Source: an uncultured Clostridia bacterium (GTDB taxonomy: Bacteria > Bacillota > Clostridia > Oscillospirales > Acutalibacteraceae). Taken from it: a stretch of DNA of 64,000 nucleotides. The notes beneath the pieces were generated by a model. It worked only from the letters and a program-made list of their open reading frames with translations, was not told the origin of the DNA and searched no databases. This document shows positions 1 to 9,090 of this stretch, piece by piece. The position numbers and the translations under genes are program-made. The stretch lies in contig CANPVE010000006.1 in assembly GCA_947581635.1 (NCBI GenBank), forward strand, positions 1 to 64,000, written 5' to 3'. How positions within the stretch are numbered: the first letter of the stretch is position 1; the number at the start of each line of letters is the position of its first letter.

Positions 1-255
1 TTTGGGTTCGCCTGAGTTCTGCTTTAATCTGGGTGTGTTTTGCCCGCTCAGCCTACGGCTTCGCTTGTGAGGCTCTGCCTCACTCTCCGTCTTTGGGTTC
101 GCCTGAGTTCTGCTTTAATCTGGGTGTGTTTTGCCCGCTCAGCCTGCGGCTTCGCTTGTGAGGCTCTGCCTCACTCTCCGCCATGGGCTCTGCCCCTGGA
201 CCCCGCAAGGAGGAATCATCCCCCTTGACTCCCATGTAGCTCCGCTCGCTTGACT
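1..255 (-). repeat. Intergenic repeat copy A, with 91-bp tandem duplication
   Basis: Bases 1-91 and 92-182 are a direct duplication differing at about two positions, followed by the rest of the unit to about 255. Read on the minus strand the unit runs away from the rnfC-like gene and overlaps its TAG stop. The unit contains short palindromes such as TGAGGC..GCCTCA. Related copies lie at 7520, 12425, 16213, 19739 and 40561. The left end may continue beyond the window. Confidence 0.85.
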
Positions 256-1549
256 AATTTCCCTTTGAATTTTCTCTCTCAATTAATTTAAGCTTTACTT
301 TTTTTAGATTACGCATTATCTGGGCCGTTTCCAGTGAGGCGGGACAGACCGCGCTGCAAGCGCCGCAGCCCGAGCAGTATTCCGCTCCGAATTGTGAGGC
401 CTCGTCTATTTCTCCGCGCTCATAGTGCCGCATAGCTTCATATACCGGCAGGTCCATCGGGCAGACAGTGACGCATTTTCCGCATCGAGTGCAAGATGTC
501 TTGTCCGGCCTGCTCAGCGAATTCATCACGGTTATTGCGCGAGTGCCTGCAACTATCGGCGTTTGAAGGTCGCTCACTGTGTTTCCAGTCATTGTGTCCC
601 CGAATATCACATAATTCGGCACTTTATTCACGCCAACAAATCTCAGCACGTCCTCTATTGGAGTGCCGTTTACCACCACCAGGTTGCCCGGGTGCTTCAC
701 GCAGTCGCCGGACACGGTGACTATTGAATTTGTCTGAGGTATACCCACTGAAAGCGCCTGTGCCGCGCTTCTCAGCGCCTGCACGCCTACCGGCAAAAAA
801 TTGCCTTTTGGATAATATTGGTGCTTGAATTTGGAGATGAGCGGGAACCCGCCGCGCATTTTTATCGGCTTAATGAATCCAAAGCTGTATTTTTCCGCGT
901 CCATATGAATTTCATCACAATCGTATATGGCAAGCTTTGCGCTGCCGCCGTCCAGTGCTTTGAGCACCACGTTAATGCCATCGCTGACCTCCATTCCAAA
1001 TTCGCTGACGGTTTTAAGTGCGCTGCTGACATATGGACTGTCGTCCAGAGCAATAGCGGCCACCTCCCGAATGTCGCGCTCCTTTGCCTGCAATATTTTT
1101 TCGGTGAGCGGTCGGTGATCAAATTCGTCAATAATTCCCGCCTGATGAATGGCGCGCAACACTCCGTCCTCAGTCATGGCGTTGAGGCTGTGCGGTGTGG
1201 TGGGCAGGGGCGGCACTGAGCTGTCGGGACGTATCACAACACAGAGCACCCGGCCCAGCATGGGGTGTTCCATGGTTTTTATACCCTGCACATACCCCGA
1301 TACGGGCGACATTACCCATGACGGCCCTATTTGATTGGAATGAGGCTTGGTAGTGCGTGCCAAAAGTGAAAACCGCGCGCATCGATCTCCGTCACGCACT
1401 ACAGGACGCATATTTCCGCCATAAGGGTCGTAAATCGGCACATATGCGTTGCCCCGCAGAGGCACGGAATTCAGCGGCGCCGAAAAGGCGGGTTCTTTAT
1501 GCTGCTCCAGACCGACATATTTTCCCGTGTTAAAAATGCTTACGTTCAT
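254..1549 (-). CDS. RnfC-like 4Fe-4S electron-transfer protein
   Basis: This 431-residue protein has the RnfC layout: an N-terminal barrel-sandwich region with a KEP..APL..VPL pattern and a VMSPVSGYV turn, a central SLBB-like region, and two C-terminal 4Fe-4S motifs, CTRCGKCVTVCP (from about residue 353) and CSGCGACSAVCP (from about 392). RnfC is the peripheral subunit of the ion-pumping ferredoxin:NAD oxidoreductase, but no other rnf gene is next to it, so it may act alone or with a distant complex. The glycine-rich NADH/FMN-site motif of true RnfC is not obvious here. The ATG is preceded by GAGGTG about 11 bases upstream. The stop codon lies inside intergenic repeat A. Family assignment is fairly safe; participation in an Rnf complex is inference. 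Confidence 0.72.
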   Translation of the reverse strand: MNVSIFNTGKYVGLEQHKEPAFSAPLNSVPLRGNAYVPIYDPYGGNMRPVVRDGDRCARFSLLARTTKPHSNQIGPSWVMSPVSGYVQGIKTMEHPMLGRVLCVVIRPDSSVPPLPTTPHSLNAMTEDGVLRAIHQAGIIDEFDHRPLTEKILQAKERDIREVAAIALDDSPYVSSALKTVSEFGMEVSDGINVVLKALDGGSAKLAIYDCDEIHMDAEKYSFGFIKPIKMRGGFPLISKFKHQYYPKGNFLPVGVQALRSAAQALSVGIPQTNSIVTVSGDCVKHPGNLVVVNGTPIEDVLRFVGVNKVPNYVIFGDTMTGNTVSDLQTPIVAGTRAITVMNSLSRPDKTSCTRCGKCVTVCPMDLPVYEAMRHYERGEIDEASQFGAEYCSGCGACSAVCPASLETAQIMRNLKKVKLKLIERENSKGN

Positions 1550-1645
1550 TTACCTATATTCACCTCTTGAATACCGCCTCAATCGGAGTTATTATTATTA
1601 TATGTAATCTCTATACAATCTCTCTTACGGAGGTATTTTTTAATT

Positions 1646-2110
1646 ATGAGAATAAAGCTTATCGAGCGCGGCGTTGCCGAGGTCGTGCTCAGCCGTTTTG
1701 AGCTTTCCGCCTGCGGTGTGGAGTCGGAGGGCGTGTCGCCAAAATCTTCTCAAGGCAGACAGTTGTTGTATTGGATATTTGACGCGTTGGAGGGGCTTTG
1801 CGGTCTGAGCCGCGGCGGAAATTTCACTTTTGTGGAATGCCGCCCATACATAAACGGCGGATGCAGATTGTCTGTGGGCTATACCGATCAGCCGAGCGGA
1901 CGCCTGTATGCCTTCGACTGCGTCGACGATATGCTTGACGCCATGAATAATATGCAATGTATACATCATAATGAGTATTTTAACACAGAAAACATGAATA
2001 TTTATCAGATAGGTGATAAATTTTTTATGTTTTTTTCGCAAATTCCGCAAGAGGGAAAGTTATCGCAGCATGATCTCGCAATATTAAACGAATACACCGC
2101 CAGTATCTGA
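1646..2110 (+). CDS. MecA-like adaptor protein
   Basis: The N-terminal half of this 154-residue soluble protein follows the pattern of the ClpC adaptor MecA: a start like MRIKLIE, a strand-helix element with a 'GV..EGV' turn where MecA has 'GFDREEIW', a helix ending in LLYWIFDAL, and a strand like FVECRPYINGGCRLSV. The C-terminal half could be the second alpha/beta MecA domain. MecA delivers substrates to ClpCP in Bacillus and relatives; no clp gene is nearby. It is divergent from rnfC and is followed by a strong bidirectional terminator. Similarity was judged by eye and is modest, so it could also be an unrelated small protein. Confidence 0.5.
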   Translation: MRIKLIERGVAEVVLSRFELSACGVESEGVSPKSSQGRQLLYWIFDALEGLCGLSRGGNFTFVECRPYINGGCRLSVGYTDQPSGRLYAFDCVDDMLDAMNNMQCIHHNEYFNTENMNIYQIGDKFFMFFSQIPQEGKLSQHDLAILNEYTASI

Positions 2111-2123
2111 TGTATTTTCACGC

Positions 2124-2165
2124 AAAAAAACCGCCGTACGACTCCAAACAAACGGCGGTTTTTTA
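2124..2165. terminator. Bidirectional intrinsic terminator
   Basis: CCGCCGT and ACGGCGG form a 7-bp GC-rich stem with a 13-14 base loop, flanked by an A-run on the left and a T-run on the right. It can terminate both the MecA-like gene (plus) and the endonuclease-fold gene (minus), which converge here. Confidence 0.9.
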
Positions 2166-2181
2166 CTTTTTATCCCAACAC

Positions 2182-4365
2182 TTACTTCAACATCACGTCA
2201 ACATAGAGCGGTGCGTGATCCGACAATTTGCCGTAGAAATTCGGCGTCACATAATCATAGGTAAGAATCTCGGATTCTTTTAGATTTTTGGAGGCTATAT
2301 GGTCTATAGACTTGCTGTACCCGCTGCCGCTGACCTTGTAGCTGAATGATTTACCGTTGCACACATACTTTCCGCATGAATTATCGGAGTACTTAGTGGC
2401 GGTGGCATAACAGTCGGAATAACCCATAGTGGCCAAAGTCTTATATTCCTTGGAGGACGATGTGCAATTGAAGTCACCCATAATAAAGCAGGGGCAATCG
2501 TACTTTGCTATCAGTTCATCTGCCTTATTACATATTTCGGCTATCTGCTTTTCTCTGTAGTACGAGCTCTTTGGATAGCTTTTGTCGCTCTGCCACCACA
2601 GGTGGGTCGAGAAAACCACAAAGCGATTGCCCGTCTTTTTCTCTTGAAAATATCCCCACGTATATGACTTGCTGTTTGAGTTGGAGGCGTATCTGAAAAT
2701 ATGAGAGCTGGAATCCAGCAGTTTCACTGTATCAGCGTTGTAGACTATCGGAGTGAAGTTCCTATAGGCGTTGCCAGTCACATAGCGGTCGGCAACCTTG
2801 TAGTGTCTGCCGCTCTCGTTTATCCTGTCCACCAGGTAATTTATAAAGTAATAGTTCATCTCCTGAAGGGCTATCACATCTGGGTCGTACGCCATATATA
2901 CCTTGGCGATATTCTTAAGACGCGCATTGTTTGAGCAGTCCTCGCCCTGCTCTTTCCATGCCGCTGTGTTGCAGGGCTTATCCCAAATATTGCTGGTCAT
3001 TATTCGCAGATTGGCGTCCTCGTACTTCTCAAAGAGACGGGTTCCGTAAATGCTTCCGCTCTTGTAGAAATCCTTTGGAACATTTCTATCTTTGGAGAAG
3101 TACTGATCTATCATATAATCTATGGCGTATTGTATTGCCCAATCCGACCCGCCCATGATATAGAGGTCTCCTCCATCCTGTCTTATCTCATAAGAGCATA
3201 TGTCGGGAGATTGGCTGTAATACTCTGCGCTCACGGGATAAGGGGACTTTCCCACAACTATCTTGTGACTGAGACTTTCAGGATTGGTATATTTGTTCAC
3301 GACCAGTTTCTCCCCCAGATTCTTGAGAAAATAGTCGTTGAGATATTCCACCGGACTCTGACTGTCGTAATAGGTATCGTCACTGTAATAAATGAGCGTG
3401 TATTGCTCAAGACTGTTGCCTGACACTTTGGCGTCCAAGTACTGTCCCTCGTGCATTTCTTCCTTTGGCTCGTTTATAAGGTAAAAATCTCCGCGAATCT
3501 CGCCGTCTTCGATGTATTGTGTTCGGATATAATCCAGAGCCTCTTCGGCGGAATCCAAAGAACCGCACACTATGGCTATCTCTTCGCTGCTGGAAGTGAT
3601 GTAATAATCCTTGTATTTCAAACTGCGCCCTGAAAGAAGCTCTGAGGCCGTGCGGTAAAGCGACGCCGTGCGCTTGGCGAGAGCCTCCTCAACGGCTGTC
3701 TCGCCGTAGGGAAGAGCTGTCTTGATTACAGTGCCGACTTTGCCGATCATCTTGCTGAACGCGGCGTTTTGCGCGGACGCCCGTTTACTGCATATACTCT
3801 TGCTGTGGTTTGCTCCCGCATTGAGCGCGGGCGTTGCGGCGTTTAATATTTTGGCAAGGGTCTTATCCTCATCGGTCATCGCCCGGGCAGCCGCGTCCGC
3901 TCCGTAGGATTTGGCCTTGCTCATTAATGGGGCTGACAAATCAAGCACCTTGGCAAGAGCGTCATTTCTGGCGGCTTCATTTGCCTTTTGCATATATTCA
4001 CGCGCGGAAACGAGGCTGTCATCGCAGTCCGAGGCGCTCACACCCATGCTGCGCGCCCTGATATACACCACATTTTCCTCTATTTCCTCGTTAATTACCA
4101 AATCAAAATACTTTTCGATTGATTGAAGTGAGCTTGTGTAATATTCATCCATATTTTTTAGAAGCTCATCTGAAATAACCATGCTCAGAACCGGATAATC
4201 TCTGTTGAGAAGCGCAACCTGATCGGTGGGTGAAACTTTATCCTGCACAATGCACTTGCCCAACAGATTCTTTTTAAACACTGAATAAAAGCCCACTGAC
4301 ATAACGACGCAGGCTACGGCCGCCAGTGCGGAAACCTTATACAAATTTTTATGAAGCAACTCCAC
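2182..4365 (-). CDS. Membrane-anchored endonuclease/exonuclease/phosphatase-fold protein
   Basis: This 727-residue protein has an N-terminal hydrophobic segment (about residues 12-30) acting as signal or anchor, so the rest should be outside the cell. Residues of about 450-727 carry the EEP superfamily motifs: LRIMTSNIWD, VIALQEMN with the metal-binding Glu, MGDFNCTS, SIDHIAS and the C-terminal SDHAPL with the catalytic His. Members cleave phosphodiester or phosphomonoester bonds in DNA, RNA, phospholipids or inositol phosphates. The first 450 residues are helix- and alanine-rich, then alpha/beta with a 'QYAIDYMIDQYF' pattern, and match no family I recognise. Substrate is unknown; an extracellular nuclease or phospholipase is plausible. 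Confidence 0.7.
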   Translation of the reverse strand: MELLHKNLYKVSALAAVACVVMSVGFYSVFKKNLLGKCIVQDKVSPTDQVALLNRDYPVLSMVISDELLKNMDEYYTSSLQSIEKYFDLVINEEIEENVVYIRARSMGVSASDCDDSLVSAREYMQKANEAARNDALAKVLDLSAPLMSKAKSYGADAAARAMTDEDKTLAKILNAATPALNAGANHSKSICSKRASAQNAAFSKMIGKVGTVIKTALPYGETAVEEALAKRTASLYRTASELLSGRSLKYKDYYITSSSEEIAIVCGSLDSAEEALDYIRTQYIEDGEIRGDFYLINEPKEEMHEGQYLDAKVSGNSLEQYTLIYYSDDTYYDSQSPVEYLNDYFLKNLGEKLVVNKYTNPESLSHKIVVGKSPYPVSAEYYSQSPDICSYEIRQDGGDLYIMGGSDWAIQYAIDYMIDQYFSKDRNVPKDFYKSGSIYGTRLFEKYEDANLRIMTSNIWDKPCNTAAWKEQGEDCSNNARLKNIAKVYMAYDPDVIALQEMNYYFINYLVDRINESGRHYKVADRYVTGNAYRNFTPIVYNADTVKLLDSSSHIFRYASNSNSKSYTWGYFQEKKTGNRFVVFSTHLWWQSDKSYPKSSYYREKQIAEICNKADELIAKYDCPCFIMGDFNCTSSSKEYKTLATMGYSDCYATATKYSDNSCGKYVCNGKSFSYKVSGSGYSKSIDHIASKNLKESEILTYDYVTPNFYGKLSDHAPLYVDVMLK

Positions 4366-4711
4366 ACCTCCCGGATTAATCTGTTATCAGAGATACTACC
4401 GCTTATATTAAAGTATAACAGATTCAGCAAATTATTTCAACATACTATCGGACTTTTTTCATATTTTTTTACATTTTTATACTATGAATATCCGACCGTA
4501 TAATCCGACAAATTCTGCGTGACGGTGTAGTGAGGGAGCGCATGGCCGCGCCGCCGTCATCAGTGATCGCCTGCTTTTGTTCATGTATATGACGGGATTG
4601 ATATGTTATTAATTACAGTCAAAATATACGATAATCACGAATTGAAATTGCCGTACCGCTCATATAATTTAAGGCTTGAGAAAAATATGAAAAAAATCGG
4701 AGGTCGGTATT
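4366..4711. other. Divergent intergenic region with a hairpin
   Basis: This 346-base spacer separates two divergent genes. A hairpin with a GTGACGG/CCGTCAT stem lies at about 4512-4561, and its loop contains GGAGCGCATGGCCG. A similar motif is seen at 20865-20903. I could not pick a convincing promoter for either gene. Confidence 0.4.
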
Positions 4712-5230
4712 ATGACTGTAAACAAGCTCCACAGGATTCTGCGCGGAGCGGCATTGGTGTTGGTGGGTGCGGCAATGATTCAAATGTCAGCGGCGGGCTG
4801 CTCTCACAAGCAGAACAAGGCGCGGGTTCCGGAAGAAGGGGAAAAAATAGTCTATAGCGATTTGAATTATGTGATGGTTCAGGGTACGGCGATACATAAG
4901 CCCTCAAAGAATCAGGGCATGGAATATGTTTTCATTCCGCTGACGTTCAAAAACGGGAGCGACAACAATATAATATTCAGCAGCTATGTGTGCATAAACG
5001 CATATGCAGTGCCGTCGGGCGAGAAGTGTTCGGCGGCCGACAAGGACGTTATCTCCTTCGGCAGAGATAATATCGGAAATTTCGGACTGTTCGACGGCAT
5101 CATATACGGACATAAGGACACGCAGGGCTGGATCGCCTTTGAACTGCCACAGGGCAGCCAATCGGTACACATTGATTTTCAAACAGGGAATCGCGAGGGA
5201 GAAATGTTGTCATTTGACTGTAAATTGTAA
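4712..5230 (+). CDS. Small secreted lipoprotein (DUF4352/DUF5067-like)
   Basis: This 172-residue protein begins with a lipoprotein signal peptide: basic start, hydrophobic core, and the lipobox-like MSAAGC with Cys near residue 30, so it should be lipid-anchored on the outer face of the membrane. The rest resembles immunoglobulin-like DUF4352-type domains: beta-rich, with 'EYVFIPLTFKNGSDNNIIFSS' spacing and a late 'GWIAFELPQGSQSVHIDF' strand pair. No enzymatic motif is visible. The ATG has a clear GGAGGT 8 bases upstream. It sits alone between the divergent EEP gene and the EF-G-like gene. Family placement is tentative. Confidence 0.65.
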   Translation: MTVNKLHRILRGAALVLVGAAMIQMSAAGCSHKQNKARVPEEGEKIVYSDLNYVMVQGTAIHKPSKNQGMEYVFIPLTFKNGSDNNIIFSSYVCINAYAVPSGEKCSAADKDVISFGRDNIGNFGLFDGIIYGHKDTQGWIAFELPQGSQSVHIDFQTGNREGEMLSFDCKL

Positions 5231-5290
5231 ATATTTTTAAACATAAATGAGAAAATAAATAAAATAATATTTATATACCCTTAAAAATTA

Positions 5291-5319
5291 TTGAAATTTA
5301 CAAATAGGTATGATATAAT
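5291..5319 (+). promoter_or_regulatory. Sigma-A-type promoter of the EF-G-like gene
   Basis: TTGAAA and TATAAT are separated by 17 bases in an AT-rich stretch upstream of the TTG start at 5462. This leaves an untranslated leader of about 135 bases. Confidence 0.75.
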
Positions 5320-5461
5320 ACTGAACAAGCGACGTGCGTTATTGTCAGCATAATATATATAAATTCAACAACGCGCGATCCGAATCCCAATATCGTCTTA
5401 TTATTAAACTCAGATAATAAAAGAAGAAAAACGAAAAACCATCGAAGAGAGGTAGTTTAAA

Positions 5462-7519
5462 TTGAAACAGCTTTCCAAATATCCCGCAGACAAGATAAAA
5501 AACATTGTCGTGACAGGTCACGGCAATTCGGGCAAAACCTCGCTCGTTGAGGCTATGCTGTATATATCCGGGGCGACTGACAGAATGGGAAAGACCGCCG
5601 ACGGTACGGCGGTGTGCGACTTCGACCCCGAGGAAATCAAGCGCAAATGCTCGGTTTCTACGGCCATCGCGCCCGTGGAGTGGAAAAACGTCAAATTCAA
5701 TATGATAGACGTTCCCGGTCTGTTTGACTTTGAGGGCGCGGTCGCGGAGGGATTCCGAGCTGCGGACTGCGCGCTTATCACCATTTCGGGCAAGTCGGGC
5801 GTTTCGGTGGGCGCCGAAAAGTCATACGCCCGCGCCAACAAAGCGGGTATGGCAAAGGTTATATTCGTCAACAAGCTAAATTCCGAAAGCGCCGACTTCT
5901 ACAAGACCTTCGAGCAGCTTAAGACAGCGTTCGGCCCGACGGTCAGTCCGATTGTCGTGCCTCATATGAACGGACATCAGGTGGACTGCTATATTAATTT
6001 GCTGGAATACAAGGCGTATCGCTATAACGGCGCAAAGGCGGAGGAAGTTCCGATGCCCGACATGGGACACCGTCTCGACGGTCTGCGCACCGCCATAAGT
6101 GAAGCAATTGCGGAGACAGATGATGAGCTTATGGAGAAGTATTTCTCGGGCGAGGATTTCACCCCTGAGGAATACATTCTGGGCTTGACGCAGGGTGTGC
6201 GCTCCGGCTCTATTACCCCCGTGTATTGCGGCGCGACGGCTACGGGCGAGGGAATAGATCAGCTTATGAACGGCATGAGCTGGCTCGTGCCGTCGGCGGC
6301 GGATTGCGAGCCAGAGGTGGCCTCTGACGCCAACGGTTCGCCGGTTGAATTGACGGTGAGCGACGGTGCGCTTCCCGCCGCCGTAATATTCAAGACGGTC
6401 GCGGATCCGTTTGTGGGCAAGCTGTCCTACTTCAAGGTGGTAACAGGCAGGGTCACACCCGACAGTATGCTTATGAATATGCGAACAGGCAGCGTTGACA
6501 AGATAGGCAAATTGTATATGCTTTGCGGTAAGAAACAGATAGACGTGGACGGCATAGGCGCGGGTGACATCGGCGCCGTTGCCAAGCTGTCGGGTGCGGT
6601 AACTGGCGATACGCTGTGCGCTCCCGCGCGTCCCGTGATACTCGACGGGGTTGACTTCCCCGCGCCGTCGCTGTCAATGGCCGTGATTCCCGTCAACAAG
6701 GGCGACGAGGAAAAGATTGCGCAAGGTATGCAGAGGTTGGCGGAAGAAGATCCTTCCATGACATTTGGCACAGACCACGAAACAAATCAAATGATAGTTA
6801 GCGGTCAGGGCGAGCAGCACATTGACGTAATCATATCCAAGCTCAAGAATAAATTCGGCACAGACGCGAAGGTTGAGTCTCCGCGCATTGCATACCGCGA
6901 GACTATTCGCGGCAAGGTGGAAATTCAGGGCCGCTACAAGAAGCAATCGGGCGGTCACGGCCAGTATGGCGACGTTTGGATCCGTTTTGAGCCGTGTGAC
7001 AGCGACGGTCTTGTGTTTGCCGAAGAAGTTGTCGGCGGCGCGGTTCCCAAGAATTTCTTCCCTGCGGTCGAAAAGGGTTTGCAGGACTGCATGAAGACAG
7101 GTTCGCTCGCTGGATACCCGATGGTAGGCGTCAAAGCCGTGCTTTATGACGGCTCTTATCACCCCGTGGATTCGTCCGAAATGTCGTTCAAGACGGCGGC
7201 GTCGCTCGCATTTAAGAACGGCATACCCAAGGCCAATCCAGTATTGCTTGAGCCTGTAGGCGAGCTTCACGCCTTTGTGCCGGGCGATAATATGGGCGAC
7301 GTCATGGGCGAACTCAACAAGCGTCGCGGTAGAGTGCTGGGTATGGATTCGGCGGCGGACGGCTTGCAGGAGCTGATAGCCGAAGTCCCTGTGGGCGAGA
7401 TGTCGGATTTCTCAACCTATATGCGCCAGACAACGCGCGGCAGGGGCAAATTCACATTTGAATTCAGACGCTATGAGGAAGCTCCCTACTCCGTATTGCA
7501 AGAGCTTACGAAAGAATAG
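5462..7519 (+). CDS. Elongation factor G-like translational GTPase
   Basis: This 685-residue protein has the full EF-G domain order: an N-terminal GTPase (P-loop GHGNSGKTS at about residues 19-27, DVPG switch motif, NKLN for base recognition), a beta-barrel domain II, and C-terminal domains III-V ending in the 'RRGRVLGMD' and 'MRQTTRGRGKFTFEF' elements. The P-loop differs from the AHIDAGKTT of housekeeping EF-G and is typical of EF-G-like paralogues (EF-G2 type), whose role in translocation, recycling or stress is less clear. It starts at TTG with an upstream GAGAGAGG SD. Repeat copy B begins one base after the stop codon. Confidence 0.88.
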   Translation: MKQLSKYPADKIKNIVVTGHGNSGKTSLVEAMLYISGATDRMGKTADGTAVCDFDPEEIKRKCSVSTAIAPVEWKNVKFNMIDVPGLFDFEGAVAEGFRAADCALITISGKSGVSVGAEKSYARANKAGMAKVIFVNKLNSESADFYKTFEQLKTAFGPTVSPIVVPHMNGHQVDCYINLLEYKAYRYNGAKAEEVPMPDMGHRLDGLRTAISEAIAETDDELMEKYFSGEDFTPEEYILGLTQGVRSGSITPVYCGATATGEGIDQLMNGMSWLVPSAADCEPEVASDANGSPVELTVSDGALPAAVIFKTVADPFVGKLSYFKVVTGRVTPDSMLMNMRTGSVDKIGKLYMLCGKKQIDVDGIGAGDIGAVAKLSGAVTGDTLCAPARPVILDGVDFPAPSLSMAVIPVNKGDEEKIAQGMQRLAEEDPSMTFGTDHETNQMIVSGQGEQHIDVIISKLKNKFGTDAKVESPRIAYRETIRGKVEIQGRYKKQSGGHGQYGDVWIRFEPCDSDGLVFAEEVVGGAVPKNFFPAVEKGLQDCMKTGSLAGYPMVGVKAVLYDGSYHPVDSSEMSFKTAASLAFKNGIPKANPVLLEPVGELHAFVPGDNMGDVMGELNKRRGRVLGMDSAADGLQELIAEVPVGEMSDFSTYMRQTTRGRGKFTFEFRRYEEAPYSVLQELTKE

Positions 7520-7608
7520 CCAAAGTCAAGCGAAGAGCCGTACAATGGGAGCCCAGGGGGTCTGGACCTCCTGGCGGGGGCGCGGGGGCAGAGCCCTCGC
7601 AGACGGAG
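7520..7608 (+). repeat. Intergenic repeat copy B (degenerate)
   Basis: Starting one base after the EF-G-like stop codon, this stretch matches the sense strand of the dispersed repeat: AAAGTCAAGCGA, then ATGGGAGCCCAGGGGG, CCTCC, GCGGGGGCAGAGCCC and CAGACGGAGG. It is the only copy in which the sense strand is plus. That keeps the repeat in the same orientation relative to the gene it follows. It is shorter and more diverged than copies A and D. Confidence 0.75.
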
Positions 7609-7809
7609 GTAAACAGTATAAGTACAGTATACTTGAACAACAAGGAAGCGAGGCCATCAAAGCGAATCCATCAGGGTTCGCAAGCAAAATGTGCCTGACT
7701 TTAACATTGCGGCAAGGCGCACACAAGGGTGTGGGGCGCAGCGATTGCAAAATGTACCCCAATCCACAACGTATTCCGGCGAATACAGAATAAAATTTAA
7801 AATTTAACA
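7609..7809. other. Unassigned spacer
   Basis: About 200 bases between repeat B and the terminator contain an open reading frame with no recognisable protein and no SD. I see no RNA gene or promoter in it. Confidence 0.4.
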
Positions 7810-7858
7810 ACCCCTCCCGACGCACCTGTTTCATGAGGTTGCATAGGGGGGAGTTTTT
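7810..7858 (+). terminator. Intrinsic terminator
   Basis: CCCCTCC and GGGGGGAG form a GC-rich stem with a long loop, followed by a run of seven T on the plus strand. It should end transcription from the EF-G-like gene just before the convergent gene at 7862. Confidence 0.7.
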
Positions 7859-7861
7859 TTA

Positions 7862-8896
7862 TTATTCACCTTCAATATATCCCAATTCGATGAGTATATC
7901 GTGTATTTCATTGGATTCCTCGGGAGAATGGGCGTAAACTACCGTGTCGTTCTCGTATAACGTGACGCTGTACACTCCGTCTTGGACTATGGCGAACATC
8001 TTGCCGCCGCCTGAAAGCTCGGTTTCATATGCGGCATATTCGTTTGGTTCCATGTCCTGCGCGATGTCATACTTAATGCTGTTGTAAACGCCGTCGGTGG
8101 TTTCGCCGTCCGAATATTCGTAAAATTCAAAAGCCGTGTCTCCCTTTATTCCCGAAACTACATTTCTAAGTTTATCTTCATTATAAAACCAATATGTGGT
8201 GGGTATGTTGGCGGTTTCAAAGCCACGCTGACTCAGAACCGTATTGACATAATGAAATTCGACAATTTGCGTATTATCCTTCGCAGGCGTTTGGGTATAT
8301 TGACTGTTCGATATGCCCAACAAAGCCAGATGAAACATTATCAGAATAAATGTGAAAAATGTTACTATTATCGCGATGGCAATTATATTTTTAACGCTTA
8401 ATTTCTTTTCCTTTGCCCGCTTTTCCTCAAGGGTACGGGAGGTGTTTTCATCAAGAGGATTGTTTTTGGCATAGATTCTGCCCATGGCGGCCAAAGCAAT
8501 ATTTGTGAACAGAAGCACAGTATTTCCGACAAAAACATACTTTATTTTATCCGCGCTTCCGGATATTGCGCAGTATTCGGCAAGCAGGAGCGCGGCAAGC
8601 CCCGGCAATGTGCTTATCAGATACCATCGGAATAATTTTTTTGTTTTTTCGGGGTTGGACGACCTTTCGACAAGATAGCCCAGTATCATTCGCCTGATTC
8701 TTTGGCGGCCGCTTTTACTTGAGCGTGAAAATGATTTGTGAGAAAAATATTCTTGTATTTCGTTGAATGTCACGCCCGAGATGTTAAGCGCCTCTTTAAA
8801 AATCCAAAATGATGAGCATAAATTTACAGGCAGCATAACAATTGAAAAAATAATACTTAAAACCGATTTGTCCATGTGTGTATCTCCGAAGATCAT
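7862..8896 (-). CDS. Membrane protein of unknown function
   Basis: I do not recognise this 344-residue protein. It has four likely membrane segments: residues near 10-32, a pair at about 90-135, and one at about 170-195. It ends in a soluble region of about 130 residues, probably extracellular, with a 'FYEYSDGETTDGVYNSIKYDI' stretch and many acidic residues. A short basic cytoplasmic segment with SKSGRQRIRRM lies between the first two segments. The first in-frame ATG may be MDKSVLSI (residue 8), which has a better hydrophobic start. It converges with the EF-G-like gene and lies downstream of gatB with an independent terminator between them. Confidence 0.6.
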   Translation of the reverse strand: MIFGDTHMDKSVLSIIFSIVMLPVNLCSSFWIFKEALNISGVTFNEIQEYFSHKSFSRSSKSGRQRIRRMILGYLVERSSNPEKTKKLFRWYLISTLPGLAALLLAEYCAISGSADKIKYVFVGNTVLLFTNIALAAMGRIYAKNNPLDENTSRTLEEKRAKEKKLSVKNIIAIAIIVTFFTFILIMFHLALLGISNSQYTQTPAKDNTQIVEFHYVNTVLSQRGFETANIPTTYWFYNEDKLRNVVSGIKGDTAFEFYEYSDGETTDGVYNSIKYDIAQDMEPNEYAAYETELSGGGKMFAIVQDGVYSVTLYENDTVVYAHSPEESNEIHDILIELGYIEGE

Positions 8897-8950
8897 TTGG
8901 TTTTTCCGTAAAATTCAAAATACTTGCAGTAAAATTATTTTTTAAATGAC

Positions 8951-8990
8951 AAAAGCCGACATTAAATCAATTAAGAAATGTCGGCTTTTT
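8951..8990. terminator. Terminator after gatB
   Basis: AAAGCCGACATT pairs with AATGTCGGCTTT around a short AT-rich loop, with T-tracts on both strands. On the minus strand it ends the aspS-gatCAB transcription unit about 100 bases after the gatB stop. Confidence 0.88.
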
Positions 8991-9090
8991 GACTTGTTTG
9001 ATTAATGCCAATCTTCAATAAAACTGCGGGAAAAATTCTTCCCCAAAACATATGCGCGGTTTTTATGATTTTTAATTTTTAATTGAAGAT

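Noticed and set aside
40..228. Small ORF within repeat copy A
   Set aside because: It is a chance frame across the duplicated repeat, with no SD and a protein made of the repeat sequence.
1..255. CRISPR array or insertion-sequence remnant at the left edge
   Set aside because: The repeats are about 91 bp, directly adjacent without unique spacers, and the same unit occurs elsewhere as single copies; no transposase frame is present.
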